A DNA stretch of 64,000 nt from G963704535 sp963704535 (lineage in GTDB: Bacteria > Chloroflexota > Chloroflexia > Chloroflexales > Roseiflexaceae), in assembly GCA_963704535.1 (NCBI GenBank), contig OY969916.1, forward strand, positions 9,176,001 to 9,240,000, in the 5' to 3' direction. The notes under the pieces were generated by a model, which was not told the DNA's origin, ran no database searches, and was given only the letters and a program-made list of their open reading frames with translations. The translations under genes were made by a program, and so were the position numbers. This document shows positions 14,770 to 22,383 of the stretch, in pieces. Numbering within the stretch: position 1 is the stretch's first letter; each line of letters starts with the position of its first letter.

Positions 14770-15141
14770 ATGTCTCTTTCAGAAGAGCGCTTACGGATCT
14801 TAAAGCTGATCGAGAGCGGCCAGGTGACGGCCGAGGAGGGTGCGCGGCTGATCGACGCGCTGGGCGAGGAATCGGCGCGCGAGCGAGCGCGCCCGAACGC
14901 GCTCCCGCGCTCGCTGCGCGTGCGCGTGACCGACCTGAACACGCACCGCCACAAGGTGAATGTCACGATCCCGGTGAGCCTGGTCGAGGTGGGGCTCAAG
15001 CTCGGCGCCCGGCTGGCCCCGCCTGCCGCCGGCGCGTACGCCGATGACATCATGCGGGCGATCACGGGCGGTGCGACCGGCCGGATCATCGACGTGCAGG
15101 ACATCGAAGAGGGCGAGCGGGTTGAGATTTTCGTTGATTAA
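14770..15141 (+). CDS. SHOCT-like domain protein (YvlB/LiaX N-terminal type)
   Basis: 123 residues. The first 35 (MSLSEERLRILKLIESGQVTAEEGARLIDALG) are the SHOCT-like helical pair found at the N-terminus of LiaX/YvlB proteins and at the end of DUF2089 proteins. The rest has an alternating beta pattern (LRVRVTDLNTHRHKVNVTIPVSLVEVGLKLGA) and ends in IIDVQDIEEGERVEIFVD. The ATG at 14770 follows GGAGG. It lies 15 bp before the beta-helix gene at 15157 and is almost certainly co-transcribed with it. In other bacteria such proteins take part in cell-envelope stress responses; that role here is inferred. Confidence 0.82.
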   Translation: MSLSEERLRILKLIESGQVTAEEGARLIDALGEESARERARPNALPRSLRVRVTDLNTHRHKVNVTIPVSLVEVGLKLGARLAPPAAGAYADDIMRAITGGATGRIIDVQDIEEGERVEIFVD

Positions 15142-15156
15142 TATAAGGAGTGTGTG

Positions 15157-16933
15157 ATGTCAAGACAAACCTTCCCCGCCGGCGCCGCGCCACGGGTGAT
15201 TGTTACCGAATGTCACGGCGATCTGAAGATCGAAGTCTGGGATGAACATACCATCCTGGTCGAGACCGATGAGGCCGTGGAAAGCCTGGGCCAGGAGGGC
15301 GATGCGCTGGTCATTCACGGGGTCCATGACGATCTGGTGCTGCGCGTCCCGGTCGGCACCGAGGTAACAGCCGAGGACCTCCATGGCGACGTGCGGATTG
15401 CGGGCGTCGAGTCGCTGACCCTGAGCCAGGCCGATAGCGATGTCTCGATCGAATCGGTCGCCGGCGCCGTGCGGCTGCGCGGTATCGAGTCCGACCTGGA
15501 TGTCCAGGGCGCGGGGTCGCTGGTGGTCCAGGGTGGGGCCGCCAGCGATGTCCGGGTCAGCGATGTCGGCTCGGTCGAGATCGAGGATGTCGGTGGCGAC
15601 CTGGGGCTCTCCGAGGTGCAGACGGCGATCGTCGGCAGCGTCGGCGGCGACTGCTCGGCCAAGATCCTTGGCGCGTCCTTTCGCTACGGCAGCATCGGCG
15701 GCGATATGGCTATTAAGGGCACCGAGCAGACGGCGGTTGCCGGCGGCAGCGTCGGCAACGACCTGGCGGTGACTGGCGCGTCGAGCGCGCAGATCGGCGA
15801 TGTGGGCGGCGATATGGCGCTGCATCGGATCAGCGGCGATGTGGGCGTCGGCGCCGTCGGTGGCGACTGCGCGGTCAAGTCGATCGGCGGCGCCGTGTCG
15901 ATCGGACATGTGGGCGGCGACGCGAGCATCCGCGATGTGGCCGGTGCCGTCCAGGCCGGCAATATCGGCGGCGACCTGGATCTGGCGGCCGGCTTCCCGC
16001 CCGAGAGCGTCACCCGGCTCACCGTCGGCGGCGACGCGCGAGTTGAGTTGTCCAGTCAGCCGAACCTGACCGTGCGCGCGACGGTCGGCGGCCACGTCAG
16101 TGGGCAGCAGATCGTCTCGGCCAGCGGCGGGGTGTTCTCGATCGTCTACGGCGAGGGCGCGGCGCGGCTGGATATGGTCGTCGGCGGCGATCTCCAGATG
16201 CGCGGCGGCGGCAGCCCACGGACCTCCAGCTCCTCGTGGGAGGGCTGGGACGACTTTGGCGAGGAGATGGGGCGGCTCGGCGAGGAACTGGGCCGCATGG
16301 GCGAGGAGATCGGGCGCGAGATGGAGTTCGGCCTTTGGGTCGTGGGGCGAGCATGTCGGCGAGGAGTGGTCGCGCAAGGCCCGCAAGCGCGCCGAGCAGG
16401 TGCGCGAACGCCTTGGCGAGCGGATGCGGCGTGCCGAGGAGCGCACGCGCCACGCGCAGGACCGCGCCCAAGGGGACGAGCGTCGCACGGGCGCGCACGG
16501 CGGCCGGGTACACGTGCGCATCAACGACCGCGAGTGGCGCTTCGACTCGGAGCGGCTGGAGCGGCTGAAGCAGCAGGCGCGCCAGGCCGCACAGGAGGGC
16601 ATCGCCGGGGCGCTGGAGGCGGTCGAGCGTGCGCTATCCGGCCTGGGTGTCCCGCCTGCGCCGCCGCATCCTCCCACACCGCCGCATCCCCCTGCGCCGT
16701 CGCAGCCCTTCGCGCCGTCGCATCCACCTGCGCCGCCGCAGCCGCCGGCGGCAACCGGCAACACCATCCGCATCGATGTCGAGACGACCGACGCGGCGCA
16801 GCCGCCGGTCGCGAAGCCGGCCAGCGGCCCGCCGCCAAATGTTGAGGCCGAGCGCGCCGCGATCCTACGCATGGTCGCGGAGGGGCGCATATCGCCTGAA
16901 GAGGGTGATATGTTGCTGGACGCTCTAGGGTAA
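15157..16933 (+). pseudogene. large DUF4097-like beta-helix protein with coiled coil and SHOCT-like tail; one frameshift
   Basis: The ATG at 15157 follows AAGGAG. The first frame gives TFPAGAAPRVIVTECHGDL, then about 300 residues of short GG repeats (DVGGD, SVGGD, AVGGD, HVGGD), a probable beta-helix, and a charged helix EEMGRLGEELGRMGEEIGREMEFG. Near 16330 the homologous reading moves to the next frame: GSWGEHVGEEWSRKARKRAEQVRERLGE, a Pro-rich linker with PPHPPTPPHPPAP repeats, and a C-terminal SHOCT-like motif, ILRMVAEGRISPEEGDMLLDALG, ending at 16933. Read through the shift, the protein is about 590 residues. The shift lies at GGCCTTTGGG; mutation, sequencing error or slippage are all possible. 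It pairs with the small SHOCT-like protein upstream. Confidence 0.75.
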
Positions 16934-16950
16934 GACAAGGTTCTTTGGTG

Positions 16951-17022
16951 CTTTACAGTTCCGGGGAAAAAGGGGGTTTGAGGGGGCAGCCCCCTCAGTC
17001 TTTCCCCACTCACACTGTAAAG
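16951..17022. repeat. TTGAGGGG-hairpin repeat with CTTTACAGT/ACTGTAAAG ends
   Basis: Terminal inverted repeats CTTTACAGT and ACTGTAAAG enclose a hairpin of GTTTGAGGGGGC-AGCCCCCTCA. It closely matches the copy at 32726-32797. Confidence 0.85.
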
Positions 17023-17059
17023 TAGAACAGCGCTATCTGAAACCTTGCCTAAAGCAGAT

Positions 17060-17110
17060 AGGGAGCGGATGAGCGGATAGATCAATGACCTATCCGCTCA
17101 TCCGCTCCCT
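17060..17110. repeat. inverted pair of tandem GAGCGGAT octamers
   Basis: Arms of 21 bp (17060-17080 and 17090-17110) are perfectly complementary around a 9-base loop, and each arm contains two GAGCGGAT octamers. It lies just upstream of a TATACT box at about 17130 and of the lipoprotein gene. Confidence 0.85.
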
Positions 17111-17168
17111 CTATCCGCTCCTTTTGTGCTATACTCTGGCTGGGAGAAGCTGGAGGACTGATCGAGTT

Positions 17169-17666
17169 ATGCCCCTTCTAAGCGGCGCTCACGACAGCAC
17201 GACTAGCGGCGGCGAGCGACCGGGCAACCGGCCGTCGAGGAGCTTGCGGGTGCTTGCCTGCATCACGGCGTCCTTGCTCCTCGGCGCCTGCTCGCCGTTC
17301 GCGCCCGCGCCGCAGCCCACTGCCGCGCCGACCAGCGCCGCATCGCCGTCGCCGATCACCGTCCTTCCGCCGTCGGACACGCCGCTGCCGACAGTGACGC
17401 CGCCGCCGACCCCGACACTCTCGCCCACCCCCACGCCGCTGCCGACGGTGACGCCGCCGCCGACCGCGACGCTACCGCCCACCCCCACGCTCTCGCCCAC
17501 TGTGACGCCAACCCCCACAATGACGCTTTCGCCCACGCCGCCGCTGTTCTTCTACCCGACCTCGCCACCGGGCGCGCCGACAACCGCCGTCCCCCCAACA
17601 GACGGTCCTACCACCACGCCTGCGCCCGCCACGCCAGGGCCGCCCACGAAAACACCAAGACCCTAA
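17169..17666 (+). CDS. Pro/Thr-rich lipoprotein of unknown function
   Basis: 165 residues. A basic N-terminal stretch (RPGNRPSRSLRVLACITASLLLGACSP) holds a lipobox LLGAC, so lipid attachment after export is likely. The rest is low complexity, with repeated PTVTPPPTPTLSPTPTPLP units, and resembles extended cell-wall linkers; no folded domain is seen. I chose the ATG at 17169, downstream of GGAGG and of a TATACT box, because the earlier ATG lies in the loop of the octamer hairpin. The DNA repeats (CGCCGCCGACC...) may make it length-variable. It sits before an ECF sigma gene and after the stress-type cluster, which suggests a surface role. Confidence 0.6.
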   Translation: MPLLSGAHDSTTSGGERPGNRPSRSLRVLACITASLLLGACSPFAPAPQPTAAPTSAASPSPITVLPPSDTPLPTVTPPPTPTLSPTPTPLPTVTPPPTATLPPTPTLSPTVTPTPTMTLSPTPPLFFYPTSPPGAPTTAVPPTDGPTTTPAPATPGPPTKTPRP

Positions 17667-18143
17667 GCTCGACCACCGACGATGTACGGCAGGCCCTCCG
17701 TGGCCGCCGCACGTGCAGGCCCTCCGTGGCCGCCGCACGTGGCCGCTGCGCCCTCCCCAGCCAGGCCACCCCTGCGCTACCCTTGTCCCCCACGCTGGAG
17801 GGAAGCGGAGCCTGTCCTGCTAGAGGCCGATCGTTCTCCTCCGGTAGACCTAGCTCCCAATCAGCAAAGCGGTAGAGCCGAGATAGCCCGACGGCCCGAT
17901 ACCCTGCGGGAGCGCCCCTGCTATAGTATGCCCATCAATGACGGATCGGATGGCGGTGTGCCAGCGACAGTGGGAGAGGCGAACCCTCGTATGCACCAGT
18001 GTCGAGGCGCCGGAGCCACTCATCGGGGAGGTGGTTTGTGAGACGCCGAAAGGTCGGGCTCTGAGAGGCTATCTGAGAAAGGGAGTTTGTGGGGGCAGTC
18101 CTCTCAAGATCCCTTTCCACTACGCATTGTAGAAGAGGATCGT
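17667..18143. other. gene-free stretch before the sigma factor gene
   Basis: Two GGCCCTCCGTGGCCGCCGCACGTG units occupy about 17693-17745. From 17800 to 17940 there is non-repetitive sequence with a TATAGT box near 17920 that could drive the sigma gene, although no clear -35 box is seen. A TTTGTGGGGGCAG hairpin repeat (18073-18133) ends next to the ribosome site of the sigma gene. Confidence 0.5.
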
Positions 18144-18728
18144 ATGTACCTGCCGGAGTATGAGATACAAACCGCGCATGAGCGCTCTGACAGATATGTA
18201 GAAGGATGGGTTGCGATGTTACCGTTCAGCGAGAACCGAACCCATGCCGGCGCTTGTGTTGCGATGCTCTATGAGGAATACCAGCGGCCCGTGCTGGCTT
18301 ACCTGACACGCCTGATCAGCGATCCGCAGGCCGCCGAGGACCTATGCCAGGAGACCTTCATCAAGGCGCTGCGCGGCTGGGAAGCGCGCGACCCCAACGC
18401 CAGCGTGATTGCCTGGCTCTACCGCATCGCCACCAACACCGCCTACGACCATCTGCGGCGGCGGCGGCGCATTCGCTTCACCCAGCTCGTAGACACCGAC
18501 CAGCCACCGAGCGGCGCCCACTCCATGGAATCGCGGTTGGACGAGGAGGAGCCGGTCCAGCGCGCCCTGGCCGAGCTTCCGCCGATCTATCGTCTGCCGC
18601 TAGTATTGCACTCGTGCGAGGGCCACAGCACCCAGGAGATCGCCGACGCGCTGGGCTGCTCAAATAGCGCGGTCAAGACGCGCCTGTTCCGCGCCCGCGA
18701 GCGCTTCCGGCAGGTCTACCAGGCGTAG
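18144..18728 (+). CDS. ECF-type RNA polymerase sigma factor
   Basis: 194 residues. Region 2 is clear: YEEYQRPVLAYLTRLISD, AAEDLCQETFIKALRGW, then VIAWLYRIATNTAYDHLRRRRR. Region 4 follows: ALAELPPIYRLPLVLHSCEGHSTQEIADALGCSNSAVKTRLFRARERF. The ATG at 18144 follows AGAGGA. No anti-sigma factor with a zinc-binding or membrane domain follows: the next gene is a convergent cupin. Regulation may instead involve the upstream lipoprotein or the SHOCT-like cluster, but this is speculative. It directs RNA polymerase to an unknown regulon. Confidence 0.92.
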   Translation: MYLPEYEIQTAHERSDRYVEGWVAMLPFSENRTHAGACVAMLYEEYQRPVLAYLTRLISDPQAAEDLCQETFIKALRGWEARDPNASVIAWLYRIATNTAYDHLRRRRRIRFTQLVDTDQPPSGAHSMESRLDEEEPVQRALAELPPIYRLPLVLHSCEGHSTQEIADALGCSNSAVKTRLFRARERFRQVYQA

Positions 18729-18734
18729 CTGAAG

Positions 18735-19466
18735 CTATACATTTGTGCTCCCCTCCGGCAGGTACGGCCACAATCGCCCGCACATGCCCAGCCGTAGCGC
18801 GGCATCGTCGGGGTGTGCCAGTTGCGCGACCTGGCCGGCGGCCAGATACCCGGCGTCGCCGTCGGCGATTGCGGCGAGCTGGCCGGCGGTCGTCTGTGCC
18901 GCCTGGGCCGGCCCGGCCTCGAGGATCGCTGCCCACTCGCGCACGTGCGGGCGCACCAGCGCCAGCGCTAGCTCATAGAAGGTTTGTAGCCTCTGCCGAC
19001 CGATCGCCACATCGGCCCGGAAACATTCAACAAGATCCTGGAAGCCCCGCACCGCCAGATCGCGCCGTTGCTCAGCGCCTGCCAGGTCGCGCACAGTAGT
19101 TGCTGCCGCGTAGGTCGCCCGGTCGGCCAGGTGGTCGGTGGGGAAGGTGAACACGGCGTCGCCGCGCTCGGGCAGGCCGCTGTTCTGCATGACGACCAGC
19201 AGTTCAAGTGGGTCGTCGCTGTTGATCAAGCGGTGGATGACGCCGGGCGTGAAATGGACTGTGGCTCCGGGCGAGAGATCGACGCGGCGATAGCCCTCGG
19301 CGGCGCTCAGAAACTCGACTGCGCCACTGCCACGAACCACGTAGTAAAGCTCGCCACAGGCCAGGTGCATATGCGGGCTACCGCCGCGCTGGCCATCCGG
19401 CGTCCGGCTGGTGTAGACGCGTAGGTGTGTCAATCCAATCCCCGCCGGTAACATTGGCATGCTCAT
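18735..19466 (-). CDS. cupin-domain protein
   Basis: 243 residues. The ATG at 19466 (MSMPMLPAG) follows AAAGGAG; the longer frame reaches into a palindromic repeat. Residues about 20-110 are a single cupin barrel: GGSPHMHLACGELYYVVRGSGAVEFL (motif 1 with HxH...E) and VHFTPGVIHRLINSDDPLELLVVM (motif 2 with His). The C-terminal half is helical with conserved-looking acidic and aromatic residues and is not recognised. It lies 3' of the lacI-type gene on the same strand, separated by a palindrome, and may be a sugar-binding enzyme or sensor of the adjacent catabolic locus. Confidence 0.8.
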   Translation of the reverse strand: MSMPMLPAGIGLTHLRVYTSRTPDGQRGGSPHMHLACGELYYVVRGSGAVEFLSAAEGYRRVDLSPGATVHFTPGVIHRLINSDDPLELLVVMQNSGLPERGDAVFTFPTDHLADRATYAAATTVRDLAGAEQRRDLAVRGFQDLVECFRADVAIGRQRLQTFYELALALVRPHVREWAAILEAGPAQAAQTTAGQLAAIADGDAGYLAAGQVAQLAHPDDAALRLGMCGRLWPYLPEGSTNV

Positions 19467-19532
19467 CGCTGCTCCTTTCGCAATGGTCGAGGACTTGCCC
19501 CTCAAACTCCCTTTTTGTGATAGTCTTTCTTC

Positions 19533-19582
19533 CTTATTATCGACGATTTTGGCCCGACCGGGCCAAAATCGTCGATAATAAA
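19533..19582. repeat. 50-bp perfect palindrome (family P, copy 2)
   Basis: Arms of 24 bp (19533-19556, 19559-19582) are perfectly complementary. The core ATTTTGGCCCG-AC-CGGGCCAAAAT differs from copy 1 at paired positions in both arms. It is followed by CTTGCTGCCGCAGGCAATAG and TTGCGGGTGCCGC, words shared with the other copies. Confidence 0.85.
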
Positions 19583-19665
19583 GAGGTGAATGTACCTTGC
19601 TGCCGCAGGCAATAGAGCGTTGCGGGTGCCGCTGCATAAGTCGTGTTAGCTGAAAAGTTTTGACT

Positions 19666-20691
19666 CTAAGCTCCTCTTTTCCAGGGCGCAGTGCTCGCGC
19701 GCAACATCACCTCGGTCGGCAAGTGCTCGACGCGTAGCTCGGAGCCGCGTGGCTCCAGGGCCAGCGTCATCGCGCGTGCGCCCAACTCGGCCATCGGCAC
19801 CCGCACCGTCGAGAGCGCGGGGGTCACGTCGCGGGTGAATGGGATATCGTCGAAGCCAGCCAGCGAGATCGCTTCAGGGACGGCGACCCCACGCTCGCGC
19901 AGCGCGGCCAACGCGCCGACGGCCATCACATCGTTCAGCGCGAAGATCGCCGTGATGTGTGGCGCGCGGGCGACAAGCTCGACGGCAGCCTGGCTTCCGC
20001 TATCGCGCGAGAAGTCGCCCGCGATGACCTGAGCAGGGGGCAGCGTGATCCGCGCCTCGGCCAGCGCGCTGCGGAAGCCGTCGAAGCGGTCGCGGCTGGT
20101 CGTCAGCAGGGACGGGCCGCTGATGATGCCGAAGTGGCGGTGCCCCATGGCGATCAGCGCGCGCCCCAGCTCCCGCGCGCCGCCGACATTGTCGGGCAGG
20201 ACCGCGTCGCCGGGGACATGGTGGCGGCCGATAAAGGTAATACACCGACCTGCGCTGGAAAATGCCTCGGCCTGGTCGGCCATCTGCTTGCTGTACTCAC
20301 GGTCATCGAGCCCGCTGCCGGCCAGGATCAGCGCCTCGACGCGCTGGGCGTGCAGCAGGCGCACATAGGCCAGCTCGCGCTCAGGATCGCGGTAGCTATT
20401 GCAGATCATCACCAGGCGGCCATTCTCGCCGGCCACGCGCTGGATGCCGCGCATAATCTCGGAGAAGTACGGGTCGCTCACGTCGTGGACGATCACGCCG
20501 ACGGTTGATGTGCTGGCCCGTGCGAGGGCCTGGGCATGGGCGTTCGGCACATAGCGCAGCGCTTCCGCCGCCGCGAGCACCCGTGTGCGTAGCTCTGCCG
20601 TGACGCCGCGCGTGCTTCCGTTCAGCACGCGCGAGGCAGTCGCAAGCGATACGCCGGCTTTGTGGGCCACATCGGTTAGCCTTGGAGACAT
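19666..20691 (-). CDS. LacI-family transcriptional regulator
   Basis: 341 residues. The N-terminal helix-turn-helix and hinge are textbook: TDVAHKAGVSLATASRVLNGSTRGV, then LRYVPNAHAQALA. The ligand domain follows with TVGVIVHDVSDPYFSEIMRGI, GHRHFGIISGPS, ITAIFALNDVMAVGAL and ISLAGFDDIPFT. Two matching LacI-type palindromes lie in the intergenic region to the right: one next to its own promoter, one over the start of the divergent catabolic operon. Autoregulation and repression of 21143-24499 are therefore likely. The effector sugar is unknown. Confidence 0.95.
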   Translation of the reverse strand: MSPRLTDVAHKAGVSLATASRVLNGSTRGVTAELRTRVLAAAEALRYVPNAHAQALARASTSTVGVIVHDVSDPYFSEIMRGIQRVAGENGRLVMICNSYRDPERELAYVRLLHAQRVEALILAGSGLDDREYSKQMADQAEAFSSAGRCITFIGRHHVPGDAVLPDNVGGARELGRALIAMGHRHFGIISGPSLLTTSRDRFDGFRSALAEARITLPPAQVIAGDFSRDSGSQAAVELVARAPHITAIFALNDVMAVGALAALRERGVAVPEAISLAGFDDIPFTRDVTPALSTVRVPMAELGARAMTLALEPRGSELRVEHLPTEVMLRASTAPWKRGA

Positions 20692-20698
20692 CAGTATT

Positions 20699-20763
20699 CT
20701 CAGTTTTGGGAAAAAGGGGGTTTGAGGGGCCGCCCCTCAGTCTCCCCCACCCACAGTGTAAAG
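20699..20763. repeat. TTGAGGGG-hairpin repeat
   Basis: CTCAGTTTTGGG, AAAAAGGGGGTTTGAGGGGC-CGCCCCTCAG, then CCCACAGTGTAAAGTAG. It lies between the lacI start codon and its promoter, so it forms part of the lacI leader. Confidence 0.8.
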
Positions 20764-20799
20764 TAGAACGCCCTTGCCCGAAAACCTTATCTTATACTC

Positions 20800-20845
20800 G
20801 GAAAACGCTTTCCATGAGCTTACCGCGAAGGGCGCGTTTTGTCAA
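20800..20845 (-). promoter_or_regulatory. lacI-type gene promoter with operator
   Basis: On the minus strand TTGACA (20840-20845) and TAAGCT (20817-20822) are separated by 17 bp. The operator GGAAAACGCTTTCC at 20800-20813 lies at the expected transcription start, which indicates autorepression. Confidence 0.7.
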
Positions 20846-20863
20846 TATAGCATTCCTAAATGA

Positions 20864-20919
20864 ATTGTAAAAGGGGGTGTGGGGGAAGCTCCCACAGAAA
20901 CTCTTTCCCACTTTACAAT
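20864..20919. repeat. hairpin repeat with ATTGTAAA/TTTACAAT ends
   Basis: Perfect terminal inverted repeats ATTGTAAA and TTTACAAT enclose a GTGTGGGGGAAGCTCCCACA hairpin. It is a diverged member of the same family, between the divergent promoters. Confidence 0.75.
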
Positions 20920-20977
20920 CCTAATTGGGGTTGCTGTAGTGGTTGGAAAAGTAGTATAAATCTTATAAAGTTGGGGA

Positions 20978-21024
20978 TTGACACACGTCGTATCCCTATG
21001 ATACAATCACGGAAAGCGCTTTCC
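20978..21024 (+). promoter_or_regulatory. promoter and LacI-type operator of the catabolic operon
   Basis: TTGACA at 20978-20983 and TACAAT at 21002-21007 (18-bp spacer) are followed by the perfect 14-bp palindrome GGAAAGCGCTTTCC at 21011-21024, which covers the predicted start. It matches the operator at 20800 at 13 of 14 positions. This is a standard repression layout. Confidence 0.8.
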
Positions 21025-21034
21025 AAAGAATCTG

Positions 21035-21126
21035 TAAGGCTGGCCCTCCGTGGCCGCCGTGGGAAAGCAGAAGGCCCTCCGTGGCCGCCGTGGGAAAGCA
21101 GAAGGCCCTCCGTGGCCGCCGTAGTA
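21035..21126. repeat. three tandem GGCCCTCCGTGGCCGCCGT units in the operon leader
   Basis: The unit GGCCCTCCGTGGCCGCCGT is followed by a GGGAAAGCAGAA spacer, giving a 31-bp period over three copies. It lies between the operator and the first gene, so it is transcribed as the 5' leader. Confidence 0.85.
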
Positions 21127-21142
21127 AAGGAGCGTATCAGAC

Positions 21143-22294
21143 GTGACGATACAAACAATCGGCATCATTATGAACGGCGTGACCGGGCGGATGGGCACCA
21201 ACCAGCACCTGATCCGCTCGATCGTGGCTATTCGCAAGCAGGGCGGCGTGGCACTCCCCGGCGGCGACGTGCTCTACCCCGAGCCGATCCTGGTGGGCCG
21301 CAGCGAGTACAAGCTGCGCGCGCTGGCCCAGGCGCACGGCATCGAGCGCTGGAGCACTGACCTCGCTCGCTGCCTGGCCAACCCCGACGACACGATCTAC
21401 TTCGACGCGCAGACCACCGATCGCCGCGCTGACGCCGTGCGCGCCGCGATCAGCGCCGGCAAGCATATCTACTGCGAGAAGCCGATCTCGGCCAGCCTTG
21501 AGATCGCGCTGGACCTGGCCCGGCTGGCCCGCGAAGCAGGGGTGAAAAACGGTGTCGTGCAGGACAAGCTGTTTCTGCCGGGGCTGCTGAAGCTCAAGCG
21601 GCTGATCGACGGCGGCTTCTTCGGGCGTATCCTCTCGGTGCGTGGCGAGTTCGGCTACTGGGTGTTCGAGGGCGACTGGCAGCCGGCCCAGCGGCCATCC
21701 TGGAACTACCGCCAGGAGGACGGCGGCGGGATCATTGTCGATATGTTGTGCCACTGGCGCTACGTGCTCGACAATATCTTCGGCCCCGTCCGCGCGGTCT
21801 CGTGCCTGGGCGCGACCCACATCCCCGAGCGGGCCGACGAGCAGGGCCGGCCCTACGCTGCTACCGCCGACGACGCCGCCTACGCCACCTTCGAGCTAGA
21901 TGGCGGGGTCATCGCTCAGATCAACTCCTCGTGGTGCGTGCGGGTCTACCGCGACGAGCTGTTCAGCCTCCAGGTCGATGGCACCGAGGGCAGCGCGGTG
22001 GCCGGGCTGCGCGAGTGCAAAACACAACATCGCGCTAACACGCCCAAGCCGGTCTGGAACCCCGATGTGCCCAGCCCGATCGACTTCTGGGATACCTGGA
22101 TGGATGTGCCGGACAACCTGCTGTTCGACAATGGGTTCAAGGTGCAGTGGGAGCTGTTCCTGCGCCACGTGGCCCGCGACGAGCCGTTCCGCTGGGACTT
22201 CCTCGAAGGCGCCAAAGGCGTGCAGCTTGCCGAGCTGGGGCTGCGTTCCTGGCGCGAGCGGCGCTGGCTGGATGTGCCTGAGTTGAGCCTGTGA
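21143..22294 (+). CDS. Gfo/Idh/MocA-family oxidoreductase
   Basis: 383 residues, first gene of the LacI-controlled operon. The N-terminal nucleotide-binding region starts IGIIMNGVTGRMGTNQHLIRSI; the DAQTTDRRADAVRAAISAGKHIYCEKPIS segment carries the family's EKP motif (Lys-Pro near the active site). The C-terminal sheet includes GEFGYWVFEGDWQPAQRPSWNYRQEDGGGIIVDMLCHWRYVLDNIFG, with the Gly-Gly-Gly and Asp/His pattern of the catalytic region. The start is a GTG at 21143. These enzymes oxidise or reduce sugars and inositols with NAD(P). The two downstream genes fit an uncommon sugar-degradation route. Confidence 0.9.
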   Translation: MTIQTIGIIMNGVTGRMGTNQHLIRSIVAIRKQGGVALPGGDVLYPEPILVGRSEYKLRALAQAHGIERWSTDLARCLANPDDTIYFDAQTTDRRADAVRAAISAGKHIYCEKPISASLEIALDLARLAREAGVKNGVVQDKLFLPGLLKLKRLIDGGFFGRILSVRGEFGYWVFEGDWQPAQRPSWNYRQEDGGGIIVDMLCHWRYVLDNIFGPVRAVSCLGATHIPERADEQGRPYAATADDAAYATFELDGGVIAQINSSWCVRVYRDELFSLQVDGTEGSAVAGLRECKTQHRANTPKPVWNPDVPSPIDFWDTWMDVPDNLLFDNGFKVQWELFLRHVARDEPFRWDFLEGAKGVQLAELGLRSWRERRWLDVPELSL

Positions 22295-22375
22295 AAGGGT
22301 GAAAGGCTGAGAGGGTGAAGGGGTGAAACTTTCCCCTTCACCCTCTCACCCCTTCACCCCTTCATTAATGCACGA
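22295..22375. repeat. inverted tandem GGTGAAAG-type repeat
   Basis: GTGAAAGGGTGAAAGGCTGAGAGGGTGAAGGGGTGAAA is followed directly by its near-complement TTTCCCCTTCACCCTCTCACCCC, giving a hairpin between two genes of one operon. Confidence 0.75.
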
Positions 22376-22383
22376 GGAGCATC

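Noticed and set aside
15160..17085. 641-codon open frame on the minus strand opposite the beta-helix gene
   Set aside because: Shadow of the DUF4097-like gene; the plus strand has a Shine-Dalgarno sequence, family N-terminus and SHOCT-like tail.
17800..18060. Structured RNA or riboswitch before the sigma factor gene
   Set aside because: Some GC-rich stems can be drawn, but no known riboswitch core was recognised and there is no supporting covariation.
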